A stretch of 64,000 nucleotides of DNA from Vagococcus silagei (GCF_004795745.1 NZ_SDGV01000010.1:100985-164984), one strand, 5' to 3'; shown: positions 51,313-59,645, counted from the stretch's first letter. Notes: a model not told the origin generated them from the sequence alone. Program-made: numbers and translations.

Positions 51313-52701
51313 ATGACGAAAATAAAAAAAGAATTACCAGTAAAGAAAAATCAAGAACTTGAAGTTGAAATAGTCGATTTTACACATGAAGGTTTAGGCG
51401 TTGGTAAAGTAGACGGCTATCCACTTTTCATTGAAAATGCAATTCCTGGCGAAAAAGTAATGGTTCAAGTTTTAAAAGTTGGCAAATCATTTGGTTTTGC
51501 CCGCGTATTATCTTGGAGTGTTAAAAGTCCAGACCGCGTTGAAGATGTTGATCAAACATTAATTCGTACAGGTATTGCCCCGTTACACCACATGACTTAT
51601 GAACGTCAATTACAATTCAAGCATGACCAAGTTCAAAATTGTATGGAACGTATTGCAAAATTACCAGAAATTGAAGTTTTACCAACCATTGGGATGGAAG
51701 ATCCTTTACATTATCGTAATAAAGCGCAAGTCCCAATTCGCAGAATCAATGATGAGTTAGAAGTTGGTTTTTATCGTAAAAATAGTCATGATTTAGTTCC
51801 AATTACTGATTTTTATATTCAAGATAAAAAAATTGATGAAGCACTAGTTGTGATTAAAAATGTTTTAGCTAAACATCGTGTGAAAGCTTATAATGAGCAA
51901 GCTGATACAGGTAATCTAAAAACAGTGATGATTCGTAAGGGTCATTTTACAAATGAAATGATGATTGTTTTCGTCACTAAGAAAAAGAAATTTTTCCATA
52001 TCGAAATGATTTGTCAAGAAATCAAAGAAGCTTTACCAGAAGTGGTTTCAATCATGCAAAATGTTCATCCAGAAAAAACTAACGTTCTATTATCAGATGA
52101 CTTCGTGACGCTATCTGGTCAAGAATATATTAAAGACTTCTTATTAGGCAAAACTTATCATATTTCAGCGCGTTCATTCTATCAAATTAACAGTGTTCAA
52201 ACAGAATTATTGTATAAAAAAGCGATTGAACTAGCCAATTTAAGAAATTCAGACATTGTGATGGATGCTTATTGTGGAATTGGAACAATTGGTATAAGTT
52301 TAGCTGACCAAGTGAAAGAGGTTCATGGTATTGAAGTAGTCAAAGAAGCTATTCAAGATGCTAAAGTGAATGCAGCTTTAAACAATTTAGAAAACATTGA
52401 GTTCCACTTAGGAAAATCAGAAACAATATTCCCGGAATTAATTGAAAAAGGGATTAATGCCAATATCGTTTTTGTTGATCCACCACGTAAAGGTTTAGAT
52501 GAAGACTTTATTAGATCATCTGTTGAGATGAATCCAGAAAAAATTGTCTATATTTCATGTAACCCAGCAACATTAGCTCGTGATATTGCGATCTATAAAG
52601 AATTGGGATACGCAACTAAAGAAGTACAACCAGTGGACATGTTCCCACAAACATCACATGTGGAATCAGTGACATTATTACAACGTACAAAAGGTAAATA
52701 A
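51313..52701 (+). CDS. rlmCD: 23S rRNA (uracil-5)-methyltransferase, RlmCD/TrmA family
   Basis: A 462-residue SAM-dependent RNA m5U methyltransferase. The N-terminal TRAM RNA-binding domain (about 15-75: VEIVDFTHEGLGVGK) is followed by a central domain and a Rossmann methyltransferase domain with VMDAYCGIGTIGISLA near residue 315 and FVDPPRKGLDE near 392. The nucleophilic Cys lies in YISCNPATLARD. The family also has a paralogue in many Firmicutes; the RlmCD name rests on Gram-positive context, not on a site test. The ATG at 51313 has AAGGA about 9 bases upstream; the ATG at 51304 is too close. Confidence 0.85.
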   Translation: MTKIKKELPVKKNQELEVEIVDFTHEGLGVGKVDGYPLFIENAIPGEKVMVQVLKVGKSFGFARVLSWSVKSPDRVEDVDQTLIRTGIAPLHHMTYERQLQFKHDQVQNCMERIAKLPEIEVLPTIGMEDPLHYRNKAQVPIRRINDELEVGFYRKNSHDLVPITDFYIQDKKIDEALVVIKNVLAKHRVKAYNEQADTGNLKTVMIRKGHFTNEMMIVFVTKKKKFFHIEMICQEIKEALPEVVSIMQNVHPEKTNVLLSDDFVTLSGQEYIKDFLLGKTYHISARSFYQINSVQTELLYKKAIELANLRNSDIVMDAYCGIGTIGISLADQVKEVHGIEVVKEAIQDAKVNAALNNLENIEFHLGKSETIFPELIEKGINANIVFVDPPRKGLDEDFIRSSVEMNPEKIVYISCNPATLARDIAIYKELGYATKEVQPVDMFPQTSHVESVTLLQRTKGK

Positions 52702-52705
52702 ATTG

Positions 52706-52748
52706 AATGGATGGATTAGAGGCTCTTGTCTCTGGTCCATTTTTTTAT
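52706..52748 (+). terminator. Terminator after the rlmCD-like gene
   Basis: ATGGA and AGAG pair with CTCT and TCCAT, with a TT/GG internal bulge, followed by seven T. Confidence 0.7.
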
Positions 52749-52772
52749 TCCTATTTTTGTAAGTTCTCTTTC

Positions 52773-52801
52773 TTGTGATAGAATTTTTGAGTTGCTATAC
52801 T
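52773..52801 (+). promoter_or_regulatory. Promoter of the ankyrin lipoprotein gene
   Basis: TTGTGA (52773-52778), 17 bases, TATACT (52796-52801) with an upstream TG, 36 bases before the start. Confidence 0.65.
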
Positions 52802-52836
52802 TAGGGAAAATATCAAGAAAATTAAGGAGGGTGATT

Positions 52837-53592
52837 ATGAAAAAAATAGTAGTACTTGTAACTTTTTTGCTGGCTTTGTCAGGCTGTCAAAAGGTAGTTG
52901 ATAACAATGATAGCTCAAAAACAACATCAAGTTCGAGTTATAGTGAAAAACAGAAACAATCTAAAATAACGAAAGAAAGTCAGGAAGAAAAGATGAAAAC
53001 ATATCCAGCAGAAAGTTTGCTTAAAGCAGTTGAAACGAAGGATTTGAATGAAGTAAATGCTATCCTAAAAGATAAATCCTATAAAATTGACGAACAAAAT
53101 GATCAAGGTGAAACACCGCTTTTTATTGCTACGCATGACAATCAAGTAGACATAGCAAAAGCCTTAATTATGGCAGGAGCAGATGTTAATGTTCAAGATC
53201 ACATCCAAGATAGTCCCTATTTATATGCAGGAGCACAAGGTAAGACAGAAATTTTAAAGTTCATGATTCAAAATGCGAAACCAGATCAAAAAGTCTATAA
53301 CCGATATGGGGGAAACACATTAATTCCGGCAGCAGAAAAAGGCCATTTAGAAACAGTTAAAGTACTATTGGCAGATGGATCAGTTGATATCGACCATCAA
53401 AATAAATTTGGTTACACTGCTTTAATTGAGGCTGTTGCCTTGAGGGATGGCTCAAAGGTCTATCAAGACATTGTCAAAGAATTATTACAATATGGAGCAA
53501 ACAAGACACTTCGCGATAATGACGGGAAAACTGCTGCAGATTACGCTAGAGAGTTGGGTTATGTAGAGTTGCAAAAAATCCTTAAAGATTAG
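52837..53592 (+). CDS. Ankyrin-repeat lipoprotein
   Basis: A 251-residue exported lipoprotein. The signal peptide ends in lipobox ALSGC (Cys17). A Ser/Lys-rich linker (about 20-55) leads to ankyrin repeats filling about 60-250, with clear repeat cores such as GETPLFIATHDNQVDIAKALI, and AGADVNVQD between repeats. Ankyrin repeats are protein-binding scaffolds; here they would face outward on the membrane. The partner is unknown. The frame is open to 52726, but the ATG at 52837 has a strong AAGGAGGG site and starts a proper signal peptide. The next gene has its own promoter. Confidence 0.85.
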   Translation: MKKIVVLVTFLLALSGCQKVVDNNDSSKTTSSSSYSEKQKQSKITKESQEEKMKTYPAESLLKAVETKDLNEVNAILKDKSYKIDEQNDQGETPLFIATHDNQVDIAKALIMAGADVNVQDHIQDSPYLYAGAQGKTEILKFMIQNAKPDQKVYNRYGGNTLIPAAEKGHLETVKVLLADGSVDIDHQNKFGYTALIEAVALRDGSKVYQDIVKELLQYGANKTLRDNDGKTAADYARELGYVELQKILKD

Positions 53593-53605
53593 TATTAATT
53601 TAAAT

Positions 53606-53634
53606 TTTATAGAACTCTTACAATAAGTTATAAT
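53606..53634 (+). promoter_or_regulatory. Promoter of the ATP-grasp/cyclotransferase-like pair
   Basis: TTTATA (53606-53611), 17 bases, perfect TATAAT (53629-53634), 37 bases before the ATP-grasp start. Confidence 0.65.
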
Positions 53635-53670
53635 GAAATGAATAACAATAATTAAATTGGAGGCAACTTT

Positions 53671-55488
53671 ATGGATACCGTAAAAAATATGATAAAAGAA
53701 CATCCGGAGTATCTCTCACTATTTAAAAATATTTCATATCGCTTAATCAAACAAACGGCAATAGTAACAGATAGAGATACACCGGTTAAAACTAATCTTA
53801 TTAGTGATAATGAGTTAATAAGAATTACAAATGAAGGCCGAGTTGCACATATTGCGACACCTGTGCTAACAAGCGAAGCCAACGGCATTGATTATATAAA
53901 AGCAATCGATGCGGTATTAATAAGAGAATTAGGCGAAACAATCCGCTTAAAATCAAATAGTTTTGAAGACTTTGAATTGAAGGAAAACAGGAGATCGACT
54001 ATTTCAGTCGAATTGAGTTTGAGTGATGCATTTATGCAAGCATCTGGTATTCAATTTACCGAAGAGGAAATGAATCAATTCAAAGAAAATTTTGAAGCAG
54101 GTAAAATGATTGCGATGGCCATGATTGATTTAGATGATTTTCAAGGCGCAAAAATTGAACTCATTGATCCAAAAAATGCAACGTTTTTAGTGTCAAAAAT
54201 GCCCGTTCAACAAGAGAATATTGCAGGTATTACGGATACTTTGTTACGCTTTATTCAGCTAAGTTATTTGGCGGCATTCTTTGTAGAATTTGACTACGAG
54301 TTTGAAGAAGAATTTGAAAAAGTTGCGGCTTTTGTCTCAGAATTTAATTTTGATGAAAAGGATAAAAATGTTGTGGCAAGGTGTATTTTACGCGGGGATG
54401 GTGAATATCATTCACTTGAATTTGAAGAGTATCGCGATCTAGTTGAAGCATATTATCAAAATATTTGGGACCATCCATTTGAGTTACCAGGATTTAGCCA
54501 GATGGAGTTATCGACGCAATTAATGCTCGCTACAGCGATTAAGATGGGCATTGGGTTTCAAGTCATCGATCCAAACGATCAATTTGTTAAATTGATGTAT
54601 CAAGACCATACTGAATTTGTTAAAAATACTAATATGACAAGTCTTGATAACTACGTTGCACCTTTAGCTATGGAAAATAAAACTGTCACAAAAGAGATTT
54701 TAAAGCAAGCGGGATTTCGAGTGCCACGAGGTAAAGAATTTACAACAGAGTCCGAAGCTTTAAACTATTACAATGATTTTAAAACTCACCGAGTTGTTGT
54801 AAAACCAAAATCGACAAATTATGGACTTGGTATCTCAATTTTTGAACCAAATTTTTCAAAGGCTGATTTTAAAGATGCTATCAGTCTAGCTTTTAAAGAG
54901 GATAACCAGGTACTAGTGGAAGAGTTTATCGCAGGAACAGAGTATCGTTTTTACGTGTTAGATGGTAAGGTCGAAGGGATTATCTTACGCATCCCAGCTA
55001 ACGTTGTGGGGGACGGTAAGCATACGATTAATGAATTAGTTGATTTGAAGAATCAAGATCCGATTAGAGGAACAAATTATCGTAAACCACTTCAAAAAAT
55101 TGTCTTAGGGGACATTGAAAAATTGATGTTGCGAACACAGTCTTTAACAGAAGATAGTATCCCTGAAGCGGGCCAGGTTGTTTATTTACGTGAAAATTCA
55201 AATGTCAGTACTGGTGGCGATTCAATCGATATGACAGACGAAGTTGATGAATCGTATAAAAAAATTGCAGCTGACGCAGTAGCGGCACTAGGTGCTTTTG
55301 TTTCTGGTATTGATTTGATGATTCCAGATAAAGAAAAGGTGACTAATCAATATTCATTAGATTACGGTATTATTGAAGCAAACTTTAATCCTGCGATTCA
55401 TATGCATATGTATCCGTTTAAAGGTAAGTCACGCCCACTAGCCCGCTTAATGCTTGAAAAACTGTTTCCTGAGGTCAAGGAGAGTTAA
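53671..55488 (+). CDS. GshF-like ATP-grasp ligase with a short, unrecognised N-terminal half
   Basis: A 605-residue protein. From about residue 275 it closely follows the glutathione-synthetase half of the fused enzyme GshF/GshAB: QMELSTQLML (277-286), MTSLDNYVAPLAM (322-334), VVVKPKSTNYGLGIS (375-389), LVEEFIAGTEYRF (415-427), ANVVGDGKHTI (443-453), RENSNVSTGGDSID (507-520) and metal-site IIEANFNP (567-574). GshF is normally about 750 residues, with a glutamate-cysteine ligase of about 450 in front. Here only about 270 residues precede the ATP-grasp part, and I see no clear ligase active-site motifs in them. The upstream gap is 78 bases with a promoter, so a missing piece cannot be there. 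It probably joins an amine to a carboxylate using ATP; substrates are unknown. It ends one base before a cyclotransferase-like gene. Confidence 0.8.
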   Translation: MDTVKNMIKEHPEYLSLFKNISYRLIKQTAIVTDRDTPVKTNLISDNELIRITNEGRVAHIATPVLTSEANGIDYIKAIDAVLIRELGETIRLKSNSFEDFELKENRRSTISVELSLSDAFMQASGIQFTEEEMNQFKENFEAGKMIAMAMIDLDDFQGAKIELIDPKNATFLVSKMPVQQENIAGITDTLLRFIQLSYLAAFFVEFDYEFEEEFEKVAAFVSEFNFDEKDKNVVARCILRGDGEYHSLEFEEYRDLVEAYYQNIWDHPFELPGFSQMELSTQLMLATAIKMGIGFQVIDPNDQFVKLMYQDHTEFVKNTNMTSLDNYVAPLAMENKTVTKEILKQAGFRVPRGKEFTTESEALNYYNDFKTHRVVVKPKSTNYGLGISIFEPNFSKADFKDAISLAFKEDNQVLVEEFIAGTEYRFYVLDGKVEGIILRIPANVVGDGKHTINELVDLKNQDPIRGTNYRKPLQKIVLGDIEKLMLRTQSLTEDSIPEAGQVVYLRENSNVSTGGDSIDMTDEVDESYKKIAADAVAALGAFVSGIDLMIPDKEKVTNQYSLDYGIIEANFNPAIHMHMYPFKGKSRPLARLMLEKLFPEVKES

Positions 55489-55489
55489 G

Positions 55490-55924
55490 ATGACTAAACG
55501 CTATTATCTCGCCTATGGATCAAATATGAACGTAAATGCAATGGCTAAAAGATGTCCAACAGCTGAAATTATCGGAGCGGATACTTTAAAAGGTTATCAA
55601 TTAAAGTTTAAACAAAAATCAGGTTATGAATCATATGCGACTATCGTACCAAATGATAAAGGATCGGTACCATTTGTTCTTTGGTCAATTGAAAGGGAAG
55701 ATGAGCTAGAACTTGATAAATATGAAGTCTACCCCGACTTGTATCGGAAAGAAATTTTAACAGTTTCACTTAATGGTATAAAATATGAAGCAATGATTTA
55801 CCTGATGAATGAACCTTGCAATAATCAAACACCAGCTGAAGCTTATCTTATAAGTATTATTGAAGGTTATCAAGCATTCAATTTTGATACCAGCACATTA
55901 AAAAATCCAAGTGATGAACATTAA
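55490..55924 (+). CDS. Gamma-glutamylcyclotransferase-like (AIG2/GGCT fold) protein
   Basis: A 144-residue cytoplasmic protein with the gamma-glutamylcyclotransferase fold. The substrate-loop motif YGSN is at residues 9-12, a CPTAEIIG strand follows, and the likely catalytic Glu is E79 in LDKYEVYPDLYR, matching the family's general acid/base. Relatives release 5-oxoproline from gamma-glutamyl amines or peptides. The start lies one base after the stop of the ATP-grasp ligase, with the ribosome binding site (AAGGAGAG) inside that gene, so the two are coupled. A shared gamma-glutamyl metabolite is inferred. The frame opens earlier at 55454, inside the upstream gene. Confidence 0.82.
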   Translation: MTKRYYLAYGSNMNVNAMAKRCPTAEIIGADTLKGYQLKFKQKSGYESYATIVPNDKGSVPFVLWSIEREDELELDKYEVYPDLYRKEILTVSLNGIKYEAMIYLMNEPCNNQTPAEAYLISIIEGYQAFNFDTSTLKNPSDEH

Positions 55925-55947
55925 GGCATGTTCATCACTTGGATTTT
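55902..55947. terminator. Perfect 20-base inverted repeat, bidirectional terminator inside two gene ends
   Basis: The arms 55902-55921 and 55928-55947 are perfectly complementary around a 6-base loop, with A/T runs at both ends. The left arm encodes the last residues of the cyclotransferase-like protein; the right arm touches the stop of the convergent ATPase-like gene. Confidence 0.9.
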
Positions 55948-56506
55948 ATTTATGCGCCAAGATAAAAACTTGGTCGTAGTAGATGGAATCAAGTAATTCT
56001 TTATCATCAGTGAGAATAATGATTGAGGCATGATGATCGAATTTAAGTTTAAATAAGGCGGGAAGCAAGTTGTTAACAAAAGTTGCTTCTTCTTTGTCTT
56101 TTTTGATGCGATCAAAAATAATCACTTTATCTAAAATAATAGCTCGAATAATTTGAAGTAGCACTTGTTGCGTATCAGAAATTTCGATTGCAGTTTCTTC
56201 TAAAAGATGTTCATTTAAATGAAACATTGATAATTGATCTAATATTTCTGCAAGAATTTCTTTAACTTCCTTACGTGGAATACCGAGCAAAAGATTTTCC
56301 TTAACAGTAAGGAAGGGGATCATAATGTTAGATCCAGTTGATAAATCAAAATAATGCATTTGATCATCAAGAAAAGCTAAATCCCATTCAACTTCTGGGA
56401 AGTTATGTATTTTTAACTCATTTTGAGTATCATCAAAAATAATTGTGACTTTATTTTGGACAAGTTCAGCCATATTTTTTTCAGTATCATTACTAATTCG
56501 ACGCAT
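55946..56506 (-). CDS. Degenerate ABC-transporter ATPase-like protein without Walker A
   Basis: A 186-residue protein aligning with the later part of FtsX/MacB-type ABC ATPases. A Q-loop-like region is at about 45-75 (FLDDQMHYFD, IPFLTVKENLLLG). The signature position reads ISDTQQVLLQIIRA (109-122) instead of LSGGQQQRVAIARA. The Walker B position reads VIIFDRI (128-134), without the catalytic Glu. The H-loop position reads LTDDKE (165-170), without His. No Walker A P-loop exists, and the protein is about 40 residues short. It should not hydrolyse ATP normally. Its start overlaps the permease stop (ATGA). A regulatory or structural role, or gene decay, is inferred. Confidence 0.75.
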   Translation of the reverse strand: MRRISNDTEKNMAELVQNKVTIIFDDTQNELKIHNFPEVEWDLAFLDDQMHYFDLSTGSNIMIPFLTVKENLLLGIPRKEVKEILAEILDQLSMFHLNEHLLEETAIEISDTQQVLLQIIRAIILDKVIIFDRIKKDKEEATFVNNLLPALFKLKFDHHASIIILTDDKELLDSIYYDQVFILAHK

Positions 56507-57294
56507 CAGTTAACCATCCTTTTAAAGTATAATGAAAGGTACACCATCGATCCAAACAGTGTAGCAGCAGCACAAATTAAGAATAAGATAAGGAAAGATT
56601 CAGTAATCGATAATGAGAATTTTTGAAGATTACTATCTTGTTCTTTATTTGAAAAGATTGAGTGCTCATTGAATGTTACAAACATCTGAGAGCCATCAAT
56701 TGCTTTTTTATTTGGTGCAGGTTGAATTTCAATATCTTGGGGATCACTTGTGACCTGATTAAAAACAAGTTCTTGCTCTGCTAATTGTTTCTTAGAGATT
56801 GCTTGATTAATCTGTGACGTGCCTTGAATAAAGATATTTTGCATGACACATAGGACAAAGGTAACGGATAGGAAACTAGCAATTGCAATCAGAATTAATT
56901 CTGTATAAAGATGTTTAAAAATATGTAACTTGCTTAATCCGATATTTTTCATATATGAAATTTCTTGTCTTCTTAATGTTGTTGTGACAAGTCCGTATAA
57001 GAAGAACATTGCAAAAGCAATCAAGACAAGAATAACAAAATATTTACCATATAGTGAAACAACACTCTGATTGTTTTTTATAATTTCTTCATGTAAGTTA
57101 GTTGAAGAAAAAGCTGAAATTTCTTTGAAGTCGTTCCACTTACTTTGAGTCAAACGATTTGAATCATGTTGAATTTGCAGCAATTGATTAATAAAGACAA
57201 AGGCAACTAAAAGAATCGTGAAAAAGCCAAAGAACAAGAGCGTATTTCTTTTATGATATCTAATTGCTCGGTATGATTGTTTAATCAAATTCAA
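56506..57294 (-). CDS. FtsX-like ABC permease
   Basis: A 262-residue membrane protein with four predicted segments (about 18-38, 83-105, 127-149, 228-255). Segments 2 and 3 hold the conserved FtsX-type stretch (VTTTLRRQEISYMKNIGLSKLHIFKHLY) that couples to an ATPase. The extracytoplasmic loops are about 45 and 78 residues. The frame extends to 57312, but the TTG at 57294 is 6 bases after GGAGGTG and starts MNLIKQSYRAIR, typical of the family. The next gene is an ATPase-like protein lacking key catalytic motifs. The function is unknown; signalling or mechanical control of wall enzymes, as with FtsEX, is one possibility. Confidence 0.78.
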   Translation of the reverse strand: MNLIKQSYRAIRYHKRNTLLFFGFFTILLVAFVFINQLLQIQHDSNRLTQSKWNDFKEISAFSSTNLHEEIIKNNQSVVSLYGKYFVILVLIAFAMFFLYGLVTTTLRRQEISYMKNIGLSKLHIFKHLYTELILIAIASFLSVTFVLCVMQNIFIQGTSQINQAISKKQLAEQELVFNQVTSDPQDIEIQPAPNKKAIDGSQMFVTFNEHSIFSNKEQDSNLQKFSLSITESFLILFLICAAATLFGSMVYLSLYFKRMVN

Positions 57295-57380
57295 TTCGTT
57301 CACCTCCATCAAGATTTAATAAAAGTATATCGTGAATATGTGAAAAAAATATGAATAATCAGGAATTAATCCACGAATGA

Positions 57381-57426
57381 AAAATGTACTATTCTTAAAT
57401 ATTTTGTGTCTTTAAGAATAGTACAT
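57381..57426 (-). terminator. Terminator of ltaS
   Basis: AATGTACTATTCTTAAA pairs with TTTAAGAATAGTACATT around a 12-base loop. On the minus strand it is followed by TTTTTC. Confidence 0.85.
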
Positions 57427-57438
57427 TCAATTGTTTTT

Positions 57439-59577
57439 TTATTTTGGTGCTGAACTTGATGATGACGCTGTTGCGTTGCCACCATGGTATGCTTGATATG
57501 TTTTAGTTTGGTATAAATCAACGGTTGATTTATTTTGATGTTTAGAATAAATACTTGTCGATTTATCGCCTTTTTCTTCTTCGATTTTTTTCAGTTGATC
57601 TAATCCATTTTTGTAGTTGTAATCAGTAGGGTCAATTGGTTTTAGGCCGCTATCTGTATAGAATCGAAGTAAGTCACCATTCGTTAATGCATCTGACATT
57701 TGTAATTGTGTGGTGGCTTTATCTTTAAGCACATCAATTTCAGCTTGTTGTGTTTCTGTAGGTGTTTCTATTAATTCACCAGTTTCATTTAAGTAGTATG
57801 CATCCCCGATAATTGTATATTTAGATGTTACCACATTTCCATTTCGGAATGTAACAAAATCGTCTTTATCTTTCGATAACATGTCTTGACCTAATTGAAT
57901 ATATTTAGAACAGTCAACACCTAATAGATGAAGTAGGGTAGGTAACATATCAACTTGACCAGCAAAGGTATGATTGATACCACCTTTAGATTGACCAGGA
58001 ATATGATACATCACAGGTACTCTTTGTAACTGAGCGTCGTCAAACTCGCTCCAATCATCTTTAGATTTACCTAATAAATCAGCTAAGTATTTATTACGAG
58101 AAGTAGAGATACCGTAGTGGTCCCCGTACATCACAATAATTGAATTATCATAAATACCAGTTGCTTTTAAATAATTGAAGAATTCTTCAACAGCTTTGTC
58201 TAAGTAGTTTGCCGTTGCAAAGTAACCATTAATTGTAGCATCAGGAGTCTTAGCAAGTGGGAAACCACCTTCTTCACCTTTAAGTTGAGAATATGGATAA
58301 TGATTTGTTACTGCAATAAATTTAGAGTAAAACGGTTGTTGTAAATGTTCTAAGTATTGAGCTGATTGTGCCATAAATGGTTTATCATGTAATCCATATT
58401 GGAATGAATTATTTTCATTTACATCGTAATAGCTTGCATCGAAGAAGTGTTCATAACCGATATGTTTATAAGTTTCATTACGGTTCCAGAATGAACCATC
58501 GTTACCATGGAAGACCGCACTACTATAACCAGCTTCTTGTTTTAAAATATTTGGAGCTGATTGGAAAGTGTTTTTGTCACCCAATTGACTAAATAAAGGT
58601 CCTTGGCTTAAACCAAAGAATGAATTTTCGATTAATGTTTCTGCATCACTTGTTTTACCAGAGCCGACTTGGTGGAAGGCATTATCAAAACTGAATGTTT
58701 CGTTTGAATGGTAAAGACTATTGATGAACGGTGTGACTTCATGTTCAACACCTTGATCATCTTTTAACTTATAGTCAATCAAGAATTGTTGGAAACTTTC
58801 TAAATGAATGTAGATAACGTTACGATCTTTAGCAAGACCAAAAGTTTCAGGATTTGCTTTAACATGTTGGTTTTTAGCATAATCTTGAACAGTAACTAAA
58901 TCATTCTCACTTGCTTGAGCGCGACGTTGACTAGCATTGTAAGTTTGAACACCATCATAAACTGTAAAAGCGTTCATCCCTAAGTATTTAACAATATGAT
59001 CGCGAGAGAAAGTACGTTTTAATAACTCAGGACGATCAGCTTCAGCCAAAGTTAAGTTGACTGCAAACAAGAAGATTGCAAAACTTGAAATAGCAATGGC
59101 ACCACGACCCTTAACAGGACGTTCATCGATTTTAATTTTTTTAGCGATTAATAAACCGCCTAAAACAAATAAATCTAAGAAATACACGACATCATAAGGT
59201 CGCATCATTTTTAAAGTACTAAGACCCAGTCCAGAACTTACTTTCCCAGCGCCAAGCATCGTATTAACTGTAATAAAATCAGTAAATTCACGATAGTAAA
59301 TGACATTTGAAAAGAGAAGTAAAGTTGTTAAAAATGATATTACAAATAGTACAATATATGCTTTTTTTGGTTTTCTAACATAAAGTGCTGCTGAGAATAA
59401 AAAGAGTGTTGTTGCAATTGGGTTAATAATCATAATAAAATATTGGAATGGGTTCTCAATATTTAAATGAAAATCAGCAAAGTATGCAAAAACTGTTTTT
59501 ATCCAGAATAATACTGCCATTAGGACAAAGAATCCAATACGCGTATTTATCCATTTATTTTGATAATTATGTTTCAA
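57439..59577 (-). CDS. ltaS: Lipoteichoic acid synthase LtaS
   Basis: A 712-residue membrane enzyme that polymerises glycerol phosphate from phosphatidylglycerol onto the glycolipid anchor, making type I lipoteichoic acid. Five N-terminal membrane segments (about 12-32, 45-66, 73-92, 125-145, 160-176) are followed by an extracellular sulfatase-fold domain. Mn2+ ligand Glu260 (HLESFQ), catalytic Thr309 (GSGKTSDAE) and the later MYGDHYGIS metal site are visible. The C-terminal tail is Ser/Ala-rich. The released diacylglycerol would be recycled by DgkB. It has a strong promoter and a palindrome in its leader. Confidence 0.95.
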   Translation of the reverse strand: MKHNYQNKWINTRIGFFVLMAVLFWIKTVFAYFADFHLNIENPFQYFIMIINPIATTLFLFSAALYVRKPKKAYIVLFVISFLTTLLLFSNVIYYREFTDFITVNTMLGAGKVSSGLGLSTLKMMRPYDVVYFLDLFVLGGLLIAKKIKIDERPVKGRGAIAISSFAIFLFAVNLTLAEADRPELLKRTFSRDHIVKYLGMNAFTVYDGVQTYNASQRRAQASENDLVTVQDYAKNQHVKANPETFGLAKDRNVIYIHLESFQQFLIDYKLKDDQGVEHEVTPFINSLYHSNETFSFDNAFHQVGSGKTSDAETLIENSFFGLSQGPLFSQLGDKNTFQSAPNILKQEAGYSSAVFHGNDGSFWNRNETYKHIGYEHFFDASYYDVNENNSFQYGLHDKPFMAQSAQYLEHLQQPFYSKFIAVTNHYPYSQLKGEEGGFPLAKTPDATINGYFATANYLDKAVEEFFNYLKATGIYDNSIIVMYGDHYGISTSRNKYLADLLGKSKDDWSEFDDAQLQRVPVMYHIPGQSKGGINHTFAGQVDMLPTLLHLLGVDCSKYIQLGQDMLSKDKDDFVTFRNGNVVTSKYTIIGDAYYLNETGELIETPTETQQAEIDVLKDKATTQLQMSDALTNGDLLRFYTDSGLKPIDPTDYNYKNGLDQLKKIEEEKGDKSTSIYSKHQNKSTVDLYQTKTYQAYHGGNATASSSSSAPK

Positions 59578-59614
59578 GACTAATCTTCCTTTCTAAGCTA
59601 ATAACTAGTCACGG

Positions 59615-59634
59615 GTTCAAATTAAATTTTGAAC
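59615..59634. promoter_or_regulatory. Palindrome in the ltaS leader, candidate operator
   Basis: GTTCAAA (59615-59621) and TTTGAAC (59628-59634) form a 7-base inverted repeat with a 6-base centre, about 12 bases downstream of the ltaS -10 box. It could bind a regulator or form an RNA hairpin. Confidence 0.4.
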
Positions 59635-59645
59635 ATACCTATACT

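Noticed and set aside
52726..52836. 37-codon extension of the ankyrin lipoprotein
   Set aside because: It covers the terminator and promoter region and would bury the signal peptide. The ATG at 52837 has a strong ribosome binding site.
53593..53670. Frameshift or lost upstream piece as the reason for the short GshF-like protein
   Set aside because: The 78 bases before the start hold a promoter and ribosome binding site, and the gene before it is an unrelated complete lipoprotein. No ligase fragment is visible in any frame there.
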